NCBI GenBank assembly: GCA_900320055.1
Contig: ONQS01000011.1
Coordinates: 28,085 to 92,084 of the forward strand
Reading direction: 5' to 3'
DNA length: 64,000 bases
DNA from: an uncultured Prevotellaceae bacterium
GTDB lineage: Bacteria; Bacteroidota; Bacteroidia; Bacteroidales; Muribaculaceae
The notes beneath the pieces are model-generated. The model saw only the letters and a program-made list of their open reading frames with translations, had not been told where the DNA came from and searched no databases. Shown in pieces: positions 44,603 to 54,199 of this stretch (the first letter of the stretch is position 1; every line of letters starts with the position of its first letter). A program made the position numbers and the translations under genes.

Positions 44603-46288
44603 ATGAAAAAGAATGATGAACTCAAGGTGTATTGCAAGAATACCCGTGAGTACATATCCATAGAGGGTGGCGAGACACTAGACGACCTGTTTGACACCAT
44701 CAAGGGCCGCTTGAATCTCACAGGCGATGCGATGTGCGTTCTGGTCAATAACAAGGTCGAGGACCTGCGTTATCCGGTTTATGCCCCCAAGCATGTTGAG
44801 TATCTGGATATCACAAGCAACACGGGCTATCGCGTGTACACGCGGTCGTTGTGCATGGTGCTGTACAAGGCCCTGTATGACCTGTATCCCGGCAAGCGCT
44901 TGTGCATCCAGCACAGCATCAGCAATGGGCATTACTGCCAAATCAAGCATGAAGAGGAATTTGCCACGCCCGAGGTAGTCGCCCGGCTCAAGGAGCGCAT
45001 GGCGCAGATTATCGAGGAAGATTACCCGATCAGGCGTCGTGAGCGGCTCACCACCGACGTGATAGAGATGTTCCGCAAGCAGGGCCTGAATGATAAGGTG
45101 CGCCTGCTGGAGACCGTGAACCAACTCTACACCGTCTATTACCGCATGGACGATATCGTGGACAGTTTCTATGGTCCCTTGGTGCCCCGCACGGGCATGC
45201 TCAAGGTCTTTGACCTGGTGCCCTATGAGAAGGGCATGCTGCTGCTAGGTCCTGATCGCAACGATCGCACCCAGGTGGCAAAGTGTGAGATGCAGCCCAA
45301 GTTGTTCCAGGCCTTTACCGACTATATCGCCTTCAACGACATTATCCGTGTGGGAGATGTGGGTGCCGTCAACCGTGCCATCAATGGCGGTTATGCGCCG
45401 CTGCTGATCAATGTGGTGGAAGCGCTTCACAACAAGTATTTTGCCAAGATTGCCGAGGAGATCACCCGCCGTTACCAGGAGGGCGGAGCCCGCGTGGTGC
45501 TGATTGCCGGCCCCTCGTCGAGCGGCAAGACCACATCGAGCAAGCGCCTGGCCATCCAGTTGATAACCAACTACATCGTGCCCAAGGTGGTAGAGTTGGA
45601 CAACTATTTTGTGAACCGCGACCGCACGCCTCGCGACGAGAACGGCGACTACGACTATGAGTCGCTCTATGCGCTGGATCTGGAGCAGTTCAACAAGGAC
45701 GTCACCGACCTGCTGGCAGGCAAGGAGGTGGCCATGCCCACCTATAACTTCAAGACAGGCCAGCGCGAGTATCTCGGCAACACGATGCATCTGGACGAGG
45801 GCGATATCCTGCTCATGGAGGGCATCCATGGCTTGAATCCCGAGTTGACCCGCAACATCCCTGAGCATCAGAAGTTCCGCCTGTTTGTGTCGGCATTGAC
45901 AACGATCAACATTGATGATCACAACTGGGTGAGCACTTATGACAACCGCCTGCTGCGCCGCATTATCCGCGACCACAAGTACCGAAATTGCAGCGCTTTG
46001 GAGACGATACAGCGATGGCCCAGTGTGCGCCGCGGCGAGGACAAGTGGATCATGCCATTCCACGAGAATGCCGATGCCATGTTCAACTCATCGCTGCTGT
46101 TTGAACTGTCGGTGATCAAGCCCTACGCGCTGCCCATCCTGCAACAGGTGCCCAACAACGCGCCCGAGTATAGTGTGGCTTCACGCCTGATGAAATTGTT
46201 GAGTTACTTCGAAACCATCGACGAGAAGGACATTCCCAGCACGAGCCTGCTGCGAGAATTTCTGGGCGGAAGCAGTTTTCATTATTAG
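44603..46288 (+). CDS. TGS-domain nucleoside (uridine-type) kinase
   Basis: This 561-residue protein begins at the ATG at 44603, downstream of the -7 box. The N terminus (1-70) is a TGS/ubiquitin-like domain and the following 200 residues resemble the threonyl-tRNA synthetase editing-side region (ISNGHYCQIKHEEEF). The kinase domain of the phosphoribulokinase/uridine kinase family starts about residue 290 with Walker A GPSSSGKTTSS (303-313), then ELDNYFVNRDRTPRD, EGIHGLNPEL and NRLLRRIIRDHKYR. Such fused kinases are common in Bacteroidetes and Firmicutes. The nucleoside specificity is not certain. A second kinase gene follows 88 bp downstream. Confidence 0.9.
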   Translation: MKKNDELKVYCKNTREYISIEGGETLDDLFDTIKGRLNLTGDAMCVLVNNKVEDLRYPVYAPKHVEYLDITSNTGYRVYTRSLCMVLYKALYDLYPGKRLCIQHSISNGHYCQIKHEEEFATPEVVARLKERMAQIIEEDYPIRRRERLTTDVIEMFRKQGLNDKVRLLETVNQLYTVYYRMDDIVDSFYGPLVPRTGMLKVFDLVPYEKGMLLLGPDRNDRTQVAKCEMQPKLFQAFTDYIAFNDIIRVGDVGAVNRAINGGYAPLLINVVEALHNKYFAKIAEEITRRYQEGGARVVLIAGPSSSGKTTSSKRLAIQLITNYIVPKVVELDNYFVNRDRTPRDENGDYDYESLYALDLEQFNKDVTDLLAGKEVAMPTYNFKTGQREYLGNTMHLDEGDILLMEGIHGLNPELTRNIPEHQKFRLFVSALTTINIDDHNWVSTYDNRLLRRIIRDHKYRNCSALETIQRWPSVRRGEDKWIMPFHENADAMFNSSLLFELSVIKPYALPILQQVPNNAPEYSVASRLMKLLSYFETIDEKDIPSTSLLREFLGGSSFHY

Positions 46289-46376
46289 AGCCAACCAAGT
46301 GGGCCCTGCCGTGTGTGCGGTGGGGCTCGCTTGTAATAAATAGATGCTATAAACCTTCATACAACAAACAGAACCA

Positions 46377-47426
46377 ATGATTGAGGAAAATACAGCAAGT
46401 GTGATGATGCCAAAGCCGGCAGAGACCCAGCAACACATGTCGCTGGAGGAATTCTGCGGCATGATACGCCGCATGGAGTCCCAAGGCCAAGACGGCATTT
46501 CGCTATTCAACGAAGTGATATCCCATGGGTATGCGCCTGACCTGATTGCCGAGGACGAGTATCAGCACAGTCGCCGTCTGGAACGCATCACGACCGAAAT
46601 CACCCGCCGCTTCAGGCAGGAAGGACTCCGCATGGTGCTCGTCGCCGGACCGTCCTGCTCGGGCAAGACAACCACATCGCGATTCCTCAACCTGATGCTG
46701 CGCGACAATGGCATCCAGCCGTGTGTCGTGTCGCTAGACAACTATTTCCTTAATCTGGACCAGCGACCGCTGGACATGAATGGAGAGATTGACTATGAGT
46801 CGTTCTACGGCTTGGACTTGAAGCAGTTGGGACGTGACGTGGCCAGCCTGCTGGAGGGCGACCAGGTGTCGATGCCCACCTATGACTATGTCAAGGGTGA
46901 GCGTGCCTATCGGGGCAATACGCTGAAGTTGGAGAGCAACAGCCTGCTGTTTCTCGAGGGCCTGCATGCGCTCAACCCCCAACTGGTGCCCGAGATTGAC
47001 GAGGAGATGAAGTTCAGGCTTTTTGTTACCGCTCAGAGCACCATATACTATGGCGAGAAGGCGGGTCTTGGCGAGCATGACAATCGTCTGTTGCGCCGCA
47101 TCTATCGCGACTATAACAGCCGTGGAGCCAGTGCCTTGCAGACGCTGCAGTGGTGGCCCGGCGTATTGCGTGGCGAGCACATGTGGATTCTGCCGTTTGC
47201 CAGCCATGCCGATGCGTGGTTCAACACATCGATGGTGTTTGAGTTCTCGGCTATCAGGCCCCGTGTGTTGCAGTTGCTGGACGAGGTGCCTGAGGCCAAC
47301 GAGGTGGAGTACAAGATTGCCAAGCGCCTGGGCGGTATGCTCGAGCGCATCGCTCCGCTGACCCACGAGGACTTTGTGGCCATCGCGCCCAAGCGCAAGT
47401 TCCTGCTCAGTAACGAGGGAAAATAA
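46377..47426 (+). CDS. Nucleoside kinase paralogue without the TGS domain
   Basis: This 349-residue protein is a relative of the C-terminal half of the preceding gene: Walker A GPSCSGKTTTS (91-101), SLDNYFLNLDQRPLD, EGLHALNPQL, NRLLRRIYRDYNSRG and WWPGVLRGEHMWILPF align with the same motifs in the neighbour. It lacks the TGS and editing-like parts. The arrangement looks like an old tandem duplication with domain loss. Spacing and a missing promoter box suggest co-transcription. Whether it has a different substrate is unknown. Confidence 0.88.
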   Translation: MIEENTASVMMPKPAETQQHMSLEEFCGMIRRMESQGQDGISLFNEVISHGYAPDLIAEDEYQHSRRLERITTEITRRFRQEGLRMVLVAGPSCSGKTTTSRFLNLMLRDNGIQPCVVSLDNYFLNLDQRPLDMNGEIDYESFYGLDLKQLGRDVASLLEGDQVSMPTYDYVKGERAYRGNTLKLESNSLLFLEGLHALNPQLVPEIDEEMKFRLFVTAQSTIYYGEKAGLGEHDNRLLRRIYRDYNSRGASALQTLQWWPGVLRGEHMWILPFASHADAWFNTSMVFEFSAIRPRVLQLLDEVPEANEVEYKIAKRLGGMLERIAPLTHEDFVAIAPKRKFLLSNEGK

Positions 47427-47451
47427 ACACAGTAGAGAGGATCCTATAGCG

Positions 47452-47484
47452 AGAGAGTGACGTGCAACCGCGCGCCACTCTCTT
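47452..47484 (+). terminator. Terminator after the nucleoside kinase pair
   Basis: AGAGAGTG (47452-47459) pairs with CACTCTCT (47476-47483), with extra CG pairing inside. Confidence 0.55.
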
Positions 47485-47517
47485 GTGTGTGATAGTCTCG
47501 TGATAGTATCAGGTGAC

Positions 47518-48732
47518 TTAGTCGTCGCTGACCACCTGGAAGTCTTTGTTCTCGTCCTCGTAGTCGCTCTCCCAGTACTCTTCGCTCCACTGCTTGCTGC
47601 CCGAGTCCACCATCTTGCCGCCAGCGTCGTCCTCGTCGTCCTCGAGGTCCTCTGCGCCAAAGATGAAGTCGTCCTCGGCCTGCTCGCGATGGCGCTCGTC
47701 CAGGTCGTGATGGGTGAGGGTGTCGGGGATGCGGTTGCGCTCGTCGTTGATGGTGCGCCACAGCAGGTCCTTGAGTTCTGTCAAGCCCATCTGGGCGACG
47801 CTCGAGATGAAGACCGATGGGATGTCGTCGGGCACTTCGGGACGCATCTGCTCGATAAGTTCCTCGTCGAGCATATCACACTTGGTGATGGCGAGCACGC
47901 GTGGCTTCTCGACCAGGTCGGGGTTGAAGGTCTCGAGTTCGCGGCACAGGATGTCATACTCCTTGCGTATGTCGTCGCTGTCGGCAGGTATCATAAACAG
48001 CAACACGGCGTTACGCTCGATGTGGCGCAGGAAGCGCAGTCCCAGTCCGCGTCCCTCGCTGGCACCCTCGATGATGCCGGGGATATCGGCCATGACAAAC
48101 GATTGCTGGCCACGATAGGAGACGATGCCCAGGTTGGGCTCTAGCGTGGTGAAGGGGTAGTTGGCAATCTTGGGCTTGGCGGCGCTGATGACGCTGAGCA
48201 GGGTGGATTTTCCCGCATTGGGAAATCCCACGAGTCCTACGTCGGCCAGCAGTTTCAACTCCAGGATGACGGCCTTCTCGACGCCTGCTTCGCCTGGCTG
48301 GGCAAAGCGGGGCGTCTGGCGGGTAGCGGTCTTGAAGTGCTGGTTGCCCAGGCCACCACGTCCGCCACGCAGCAGGCGCACGACTTGCCCGTCCTCGGTC
48401 ACGTCACACAGAAACTGTCCCGTCTCGGCATCATACACAGCGGTGCCGCAGGGCACCTCGATGGTGCGGTCCTCGCCGTCCTTGCCTGTGCACTGGTTCT
48501 CACCGCCGGCTTGGCCGTCGGTAGCGAACACGTGGCGCTGATACTTGAGGTGGATAAGCGTCCACAGGTTGCGGTTCCCCTTCAGGAAGATGTGCCCGCC
48601 ACGGCCGCCGTCGCCGCCGTCGGGACCCCCCTTGGGTACATACTTGGCGCGGTGCAGGTGGGCCGATCCTCGGCCGCCTTTACCGCTGCGGCACAGGATT
48701 TTCACGTAGTCAATGAAGTTGCTTTCTGCCAT
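47518..48732 (-). CDS. obgE: Ribosome-associated GTPase Obg
   Basis: This 404-residue essential GTPase takes part in 50S assembly and stress signalling. The glycine-rich Obg fold is at 1-160 ([20 protein letters not shown], shown in parts, and [12 protein letters not shown]). The G domain has [11 protein letters not shown] (G1), [17 protein letters not shown] (G3) and ITKCDM (G4). The C-terminal tail (from about 350) is very acidic ([19 protein letters not shown]), as in several Bacteroidetes orthologues. Promoter TACCTTTG lies on the same strand at 48760-48753. Confidence 0.97.
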   Translation of the reverse strand: MAESNFIDYVKILCRSGKGGRGSAHLHRAKYVPKGGPDGGDGGRGGHIFLKGNRNLWTLIHLKYQRHVFATDGQAGGENQCTGKDGEDRTIEVPCGTAVYDAETGQFLCDVTEDGQVVRLLRGGRGGLGNQHFKTATRQTPRFAQPGEAGVEKAVILELKLLADVGLVGFPNAGKSTLLSVISAAKPKIANYPFTTLEPNLGIVSYRGQQSFVMADIPGIIEGASEGRGLGLRFLRHIERNAVLLFMIPADSDDIRKEYDILCRELETFNPDLVEKPRVLAITKCDMLDEELIEQMRPEVPDDIPSVFISSVAQMGLTELKDLLWRTINDERNRIPDTLTHHDLDERHREQAEDDFIFGAEDLEDDEDDAGGKMVDSGSKQWSEEYWESDYEDENKDFQVVSDD

Positions 48733-48752
48733 AACTGTCTGTATTGTGGCTG

Positions 48753-48760
48753 CAAAGGTA
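48753..48760 (-). promoter_or_regulatory. -7 box of obgE
   Basis: TACCTTTG on the minus strand, 20 nt before the ATG. The stretch 48780-48960 shows nothing I can identify. Confidence 0.62.
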
Positions 48761-48967
48761 CGGTTTTTTGACGAAACGTGAAGTGTTTTGCACCGTTAAT
48801 CAAGGCTGCCGCACCAATTTTTAATCGTCCCTAAGGGCGAGTGATTGAGCGAATTATATTTTCGCCACGGCCGTTAGTAGCGGACCGCTGGCAGTGATAA
48901 TGGCTTGAGGCAGGGATGAGGGATTAAAAACTGGGGGGGTAGAACTGCAGAACTGAAAACTTCTTCG

Positions 48968-48975
48968 TATCTTTG
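48968..48975 (+). promoter_or_regulatory. -7 box of lgt
   Basis: TATCTTTG, 33 nt before the ATG at 49009; it overlaps the alternative TTG start at 48973 and argues against it. Confidence 0.62.
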
Positions 48976-49008
48976 CCATTTGTTAACGCTAATACAAGTC
49001 ATCAGACA

Positions 49009-49914
49009 ATGATACTCGAATCGATCACATGGACAGTGAGTCCTAATTTGTTCAGTCTAGGGTCCATCACCGTGCGCTGGTATGGATTGATGTTTGCCAT
49101 CGGTTTTCTGGTAGGTTATGATATTGTGTACCGTATCTTCCGTCACGAGGGAGCCCGCGAGAGTTGGGTGGGCAGCCTGTTTATCTATGTGGTGGTGGCG
49201 ACGATCGTCGGAGCCCGATTGGGGCATGTGTTTTTCTACGACTGGCAGTACTATTCTCATCACCTGGGCGACATCCCCAAGATCTGGGAGGGCGGGCTTG
49301 CCAGCCATGGCGGCACGCTGGGTATCATGATCGCCATCTGGCTCTATAGCCGCTATGTGACGCGCAAGCCTATGCTCTGGACATTCGACCGCCTGGTTGT
49401 GCCGGTGGGTTTTGTGGCAGCGCTCATCCGCATCGGCAACCTGATGAATCACGAGATCTACGGCGGGGAGACGTCGCTGCCGTGGGGATTCCGTTTCATC
49501 ACCAATGACGCCCCCAATTACTTCCTTAACCAGTTTATGAACGGAGTTACGCCCACACCTGAGTTCTTCACAGCCCCGTGCCATCCCACCCAGATCTATG
49601 AGGCCGCCTGCTACTTGCTGACGTTTGCCGTGTGCATGGTGCTATATTGGCGCTATCGTGCTCAAGAGCGCGAGGGGCTGATCTTTGGCGTGTTTATGCT
49701 GGGCATCTTTGTGCCTCGGTTCTTTATCGAGTATATCAAAAATGTGCAGGAACCCTGGGAAATCGCTATGCGTGCCACCTATGGTGTGGATCAGGGCCAG
49801 TTGCTGAGCATCCCCTTCATCGTGTTAGGCCTGTGGCTCGTCGTTAGGGCGCTGCGCCGTCGGCGTGTGCCGCTGGAGTATCCCGACCGCTTTGCCGATG
49901 AGAAGGCAAAATGA
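49009..49914 (+). CDS. lgt: Prolipoprotein diacylglyceryl transferase
   Basis: This 301-residue inner-membrane enzyme adds diacylglycerol to the lipobox cysteine of lipoproteins, the first step of lipoprotein maturation. It has seven predicted membrane segments and the family motifs VGARLGHVFFYDW, GGLASHGGTLG, RIGNLMNHEIYGG and PCHPTQIYEA. The ATG at 49009 is chosen because the promoter box covers the longer start. The many lipoproteins in this window depend on it. A lipoprotein gene follows at 59 bp and may be co-transcribed. Confidence 0.96.
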   Translation: MILESITWTVSPNLFSLGSITVRWYGLMFAIGFLVGYDIVYRIFRHEGARESWVGSLFIYVVVATIVGARLGHVFFYDWQYYSHHLGDIPKIWEGGLASHGGTLGIMIAIWLYSRYVTRKPMLWTFDRLVVPVGFVAALIRIGNLMNHEIYGGETSLPWGFRFITNDAPNYFLNQFMNGVTPTPEFFTAPCHPTQIYEAACYLLTFAVCMVLYWRYRAQEREGLIFGVFMLGIFVPRFFIEYIKNVQEPWEIAMRATYGVDQGQLLSIPFIVLGLWLVVRALRRRRVPLEYPDRFADEKAK

Positions 49915-49973
49915 GAGATGGTTGCCGTTTTTCTTTGTGAATCAATACAAAATAATAATAATACTTTAGTCAG

Positions 49974-50732
49974 ATGAAAAGAATTCTCCACATTTTCATT
50001 GCTGTGCTCGCTGCACTGTCGCTGTGCTGCTGCACAGGTAACACTTCCAAGCAATCGATGGACAACGACACTACCACCATACAGTCCCTGCCTGTGATGG
50101 TTGATGACACCACAGTAGAGGGCCTTGTCGTGTATTATCCCGAGTATAGCCGCATCGACCTGGTGTGCGGCCAGATGCCGTCACAGCAGGACACGAGTGT
50201 CATCTTCTGTGCCGAGGCCGCGTTTACACACGAGTTGCTCGACGAGTTTGCCCACAGCAATATCGATGGTGACCACGTGAGTGGCGGCAAGCGCTACAAG
50301 GGCGCTGCCTGCAAGGACAACAGCGGTGCGTTTGCCTGGTTTGGCGACACGACGTGGGAGTTTGTCCACGGCGAGTACACCGAACTGCTCGACAGCGTGG
50401 CTGCAGCGGGCGGTATGGGTTTTGGTCAAGCCATCATCATCTATAACGGCGAGAGCATCCGTCCCCTGTGGCGTGACAACAAGGTGACCCACTATCGCGC
50501 CCTGTGCGAGAAGGATGGCCGCCTGTGCATCGTCGATAGCCGTGACGAGGTGGAGTATGAGCGGTTTGTCGGCCTGCTCGAACAGTTTGAGCCGCTCCAC
50601 GCCTTGTATATGGATATGGGCGCGGGCTGGAATCACTCCTGGTGGCGCGACGCTGCCGGCAAGGTCCACGAGATCCATCCCGTGGCCGAGAAATCCCGCT
50701 ACTGCACCAATTGGATTACCTTCTACAAGTAA
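49974..50732 (+). CDS. Lipoprotein, possibly phosphodiester-glycosidase-like
   Basis: This 252-residue lipoprotein (MKRILHIFIAVLAALSL, cysteine cluster CCCTG) has a beta-rich mature part. Segments VVYYPEYSRIDLVCG, VIFCAEAAFTHE, GAFAWFGDTTWEF, GQAIIIYNGES and ALYMDMGAGWNHSWWRD have the order of motifs in the phosphodiester glycosidase (NAGPA-like) fold, where a final DGGGS-type turn is usual; here it reads MDMGAGW. This assignment is tentative and the active site may be altered. It ends at a bidirectional hairpin. Confidence 0.62.
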   Translation: MKRILHIFIAVLAALSLCCCTGNTSKQSMDNDTTTIQSLPVMVDDTTVEGLVVYYPEYSRIDLVCGQMPSQQDTSVIFCAEAAFTHELLDEFAHSNIDGDHVSGGKRYKGAACKDNSGAFAWFGDTTWEFVHGEYTELLDSVAAAGGMGFGQAIIIYNGESIRPLWRDNKVTHYRALCEKDGRLCIVDSRDEVEYERFVGLLEQFEPLHALYMDMGAGWNHSWWRDAAGKVHEIHPVAEKSRYCTNWITFYK

Positions 50733-50795
50733 ATCGTCCCTGCTGGCAATGAAGTCTGTAAGGAGGAGAGAATGCTACTGTTGTAAAAGTCGAGT

Positions 50796-50858
50796 CATAC
50801 GGTAAGGACAGGTCGGTTTGTTGATTGTCGGTCAACAGACGGTTATCCTTATCGTATG
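50796..50858. terminator. Long hairpin between convergent genes
   Basis: CATACGGTAAGGA (50796-50808) pairs with TCCTTATCGTATG (50846-50858), one G-T wobble, 37-nt loop. Confidence 0.6.
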
Positions 50859-50880
50859 TATCGGTTGTTTCTCTATCAGG

Positions 50881-53370
50881 TCATTTGGCGGGCAGAGGGG
50901 TGTGGATGTGGATATCGGTCTGCGGGAAGGGTATCTCGATGCCATTGTCGCTGAGCACGCCATAGATGTTCTCCTTGATGAGTGCGATGTCGGCTACCTG
51001 TGATGCGACACGCACCCAGACGACGACAAGCAGATCCACGCTGCTCTCGCCGAAGTTCTGGAAGAGCACCTGCACGCCCTTGCTGGGGTCGTAACAGTCG
51101 AGCCCGCTGATGCGGTCGATGATCATCTTGCGCACCTGGTCGATCTTGCTGCCATAGGCCACTCCGACGGTGATCTTGGCCATCTCGTAGCCATGGTTGC
51201 GCGTCATGTTCTTGAAATTCTTGGTAAACAACTGGCTATTGAGGAAGGCAATGACCGAGCCGTCGATGGTCTCGACGAGTGTGCTCTGGTAATTGATGTT
51301 GCTGACCTTGCCGCGCACACCGTCGCACTCGATGACGTCACCGATCTTGACGCGCCCGTTCATGAGCGAGAGGCCGTAGAAGAGGTTCTCCAGGGTATCC
51401 TTCATGGCAAAACCGATACCCGTCGAGAGGCCAGTGAGGATAAAGGTGATGCCCGTGCGGCTCACGTGCAGGGTGACCAGCACGATATAGATGTAGATAC
51501 CCCAACCGATGTACTTGATGATGTTCATCGACAGGGTGACGGCCTTGGACGCTGCCTTGACCTTGGCCTTGGCATTGGGATCATCATCGATGACGGTCTG
51601 AATATCTATGTCTTCATCAGCATCCACATCATTTTCACGTTCATACAGGGAGATGGCTTTGGCTTCGGCACGGCTTTGCTTCCACAACTGATAGCCTTGG
51701 ATAAACAGGTAGATGATGTAATTGAACACAAAGGCAAATGCTACGCAAGCCAGTACTCTGTCGAGGGAGAGCACAATGACTCCTGGTTGGTCCACAATCT
51801 TGTAGCGGAAGATGTATTCGCACCACTGGGTGAGGTCAAACACCCGCGCTGCCCAGTAGATCGACAGGCCCACGCTCAGGGTCGCTGCGATGGGGATAAT
51901 CATCTTGTAGACCGCATCATAGAACCAGGTCTTTCTCACATCGGCATCCTTGGGGATGAAGCGGTTCTCATAGGAGTGCATCAGGTCGTAGATGACAGTG
52001 ATGGTCTGGATAAGGGTCAACTGCATGATCCACCAGATGAGCACCTGCACACTCATGAGCGTGTATCCCATCCATGCGATGACGCAAGAGACGGCCATGA
52101 CGATGAATGAAATCCATGAGTAGAACACATCGCTCTGGGGCATGTTGGTGTTATGGCGGCGGTTGATGACCAGTTGCCAGATCGTGCAAATCAGCAACAG
52201 GACAGGGAAAACCAGATTGACTACCGTGCTGGGCAGGAACACGATGCGGAAAAAGAATACGATGAAGCCGACAATCAGCACAGGAACATATAACTTGATG
52301 CCGCTCTTGACAGTGTCGCTGCTCATGCGGATGATGATGGACAATGTGATGGTGGCGATGAGCCAGGCGTATTCACTGAGCAACTTGGTGGCCATGGCCA
52401 TGAAGTTCTGTTCGGTGACGTTAGAGATGATGACTGTGGCGATGGCAAACACTGTCGCTGCTACGCAGATGACGATGCAGGAGCGCTTTTCAAGGAATGT
52501 CCGATAATAATTGCGTGACAGGAACCGCCTGGGTACCAGGTATTTGAGAATTACCCAACTGAGCAATAATGCCCCGATGACATACACGGCGAGAAAGATG
52601 AACAGGAAGCCGATGAGGGGACCTCGCCACTCACTGTTGGTCTTTTTGGAGGAGGTGTACTTCTCGGCAATGTCGTTGGCGCTGATTTTCCAGTAATAAC
52701 CGATGCGATCCAGTATCTGGAAATAGTTTTGACCGCCGTTGACAAACACACTCTGCCTGATGCGCTCATACATGCCTAGGGCATAGTCGTTCAACTTCTT
52801 GGCCTTGTCGGCAACCCATTTCCGTTGCTCGTGGTTGTCCTTCATGGTCTCACGAGTCTTGCGGATATCGCTCTCGATGAATTTGGCCAAGAAGATGCAA
52901 CTGTCACGGGTGACGCGCATGCTGCTGTTCTTGAGTTGATGGTCGGGAATGTTGGTAAGCGCCCGCACGAGGTTCTCATACTGCTTGATCTGCTCGTCCT
53001 GCTGCTGCTCAAACTGTTTGAAAGAGTGGGTGCGCGACACACGGTTATAGAGCGACGTGGCTTGACCGCAGGCATAGGCCAGGTCAAAGACGTTCTGCTC
53101 CTTCTGGCTATAGAGCATGAGTTCGATGTTGTTGCACAATTCCAGGTCGCGCCCGATGCTGCGCTGGAACTGTTTGTTGCGTTTCTCAAACCGCTCGGCC
53201 CTTTCCTTCTGCTCCTGGTGGGTCTCGCTCAACTCTTCACACAGGACGCTGAGGGTCTGTTGCATGGTGCTCTCTTTGAGGACCGCTCCAGCCTCGATGG
53301 AGACCAACACGGCAAGCAGTATGGTCAGGATAAACCTCTTAGTTATCGTTGTCATCATTTTATATGTCAT
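50881..53370 (-). CDS. Large MscS-family mechanosensitive channel
   Basis: This 829-residue protein (start 53370, or ATG at 53358) has a signal peptide, a periplasmic coiled-coil region of about 220 residues (THQEQKERAERFEKRNKQF), about ten membrane segments (from IGFLFIFLAVYVIGALLLS to YIGWGIYIYIVLVTL) and the conserved MscS pore/beta domain near 650-800 (SRTGITFILTGLSTGIGFAM in parts, DTLENLFYGLSLM, VKIGDVIECDGVRGKV, VVWVRVASQVA). The layout resembles MscK/MscM-type long channels that gate under hypo-osmotic shock. It is monocistronic; a -7 box lies on its strand at 53620-53613, giving a leader of about 240 nt if correct. Confidence 0.93.
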   Translation of the reverse strand: MTYKMMTTITKRFILTILLAVLVSIEAGAVLKESTMQQTLSVLCEELSETHQEQKERAERFEKRNKQFQRSIGRDLELCNNIELMLYSQKEQNVFDLAYACGQATSLYNRVSRTHSFKQFEQQQDEQIKQYENLVRALTNIPDHQLKNSSMRVTRDSCIFLAKFIESDIRKTRETMKDNHEQRKWVADKAKKLNDYALGMYERIRQSVFVNGGQNYFQILDRIGYYWKISANDIAEKYTSSKKTNSEWRGPLIGFLFIFLAVYVIGALLLSWVILKYLVPRRFLSRNYYRTFLEKRSCIVICVAATVFAIATVIISNVTEQNFMAMATKLLSEYAWLIATITLSIIIRMSSDTVKSGIKLYVPVLIVGFIVFFFRIVFLPSTVVNLVFPVLLLICTIWQLVINRRHNTNMPQSDVFYSWISFIVMAVSCVIAWMGYTLMSVQVLIWWIMQLTLIQTITVIYDLMHSYENRFIPKDADVRKTWFYDAVYKMIIPIAATLSVGLSIYWAARVFDLTQWCEYIFRYKIVDQPGVIVLSLDRVLACVAFAFVFNYIIYLFIQGYQLWKQSRAEAKAISLYERENDVDADEDIDIQTVIDDDPNAKAKVKAASKAVTLSMNIIKYIGWGIYIYIVLVTLHVSRTGITFILTGLSTGIGFAMKDTLENLFYGLSLMNGRVKIGDVIECDGVRGKVSNINYQSTLVETIDGSVIAFLNSQLFTKNFKNMTRNHGYEMAKITVGVAYGSKIDQVRKMIIDRISGLDCYDPSKGVQVLFQNFGESSVDLLVVVWVRVASQVADIALIKENIYGVLSDNGIEIPFPQTDIHIHTPLPAK

Positions 53371-53612
53371 TTAACCCTTAACCTGAAGTTTAGGAAACGA
53401 TATAGCAGTTGGCCCTGTCAGATTATCTAATGCTCATTTCGCTAATCCAGCGAATTCACGAAGACAATTAAATATTTCTCATTCAATGAATTCGCGTAAT
53501 TCGCATTAGCCTCGCTGGGTTTGGACCGACTTCTATATCATTGCCTTAAGTTTTTAAATGTGCGATAGCACTCTAGAAACTTGAATATGGCATCAATAAT
53601 AGTATGCGGCTG

Positions 53613-53620
53613 CAAAGATA
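53613..53620 (-). promoter_or_regulatory. Possible -7 box of the MscS-type gene
   Basis: TATCTTTG on the minus strand. The 5' UTR would be unusually long; it overlaps the start of the gene remnant on the other strand. Confidence 0.4.
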
Positions 53621-53634
53621 TAAAAAAAAGTGAT

Positions 53635-54078
53635 GTGGCCGACATGATCATCGTTCCTGTGACCACTAAGAGTCTGGGCGGTGACGGCTTGGCCGAGATG
53701 ACAATCGAGATTGGAGAGTTTGGCGTTGATGAGGCCCAATGGAATGCGGAGCCTGCTACCGCCTATATTGCCTTCTCGATAGGAAAGAATGCGTTGGGTG
53801 AGTGGGGACCGCTGGCCAGCAAGGAATTCAGAACTCCCGGCTCGAGCGCGGTCAACGAGTTGATGACAGGTGTGCCTCAATTGCGCGTCTATGGCAACAC
53901 CGTGAGCGCCACCGGCATGAACGCTGGCAGTCAGGTAAGCGTCTATGACATGAACGGTCGTCAGGTGGCCACAGCCCGTGCCGACGCTCAAGGACAGGCT
54001 CAGATCGACCTCTCGTCGATGGGCCGTGGCATTTACATCGTTACCGACGGTGAGACTGCTCACAAATTCGTTAAGTGA
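53635..54078 (+). pseudogene. Remnant of a secreted protein with a C-terminal sorting-like domain
   Basis: The frame is open from 53581, but residues before about 53635 look non-coding (MASIIVCGCKDIKKS) and overlap a promoter box of the opposite strand. The rest reads as the end of a larger exported protein: a beta-rich piece (MIIVPVTTKSLGGDG, YIAFSIGKNALGEWG) and a domain similar to the type-A C-terminal sorting domain of type IX secretion (LRVYGNTVSATG, VSVYDMNGRQVATA, MGRGIYIVTDG, HKFVK). There is no signal peptide. The best explanation is a 5'-truncated pseudogene; a small intact gene is possible but less likely. Confidence 0.6.
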
Positions 54079-54129
54079 TCCTGAACACATGATTGACTGA
54101 TGCGCAAGCCTCAGGACGAGGACAAAAGA

Positions 54130-54166
54130 GTGCCCCCGCAAGTGGTTTTCTGACTTGCGGGGGCAC
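54130..54166 (+). terminator. Terminator after the gene remnant
   Basis: Perfect 14-bp arms GTGCCCCCGCAAGT (54130-54143) and ACTTGCGGGGGCAC (54153-54166), followed by CTTGTTTT. Confidence 0.8.
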
Positions 54167-54199
54167 CTTGTTTTCGCTTAGACCATGATGGCTGATGGA

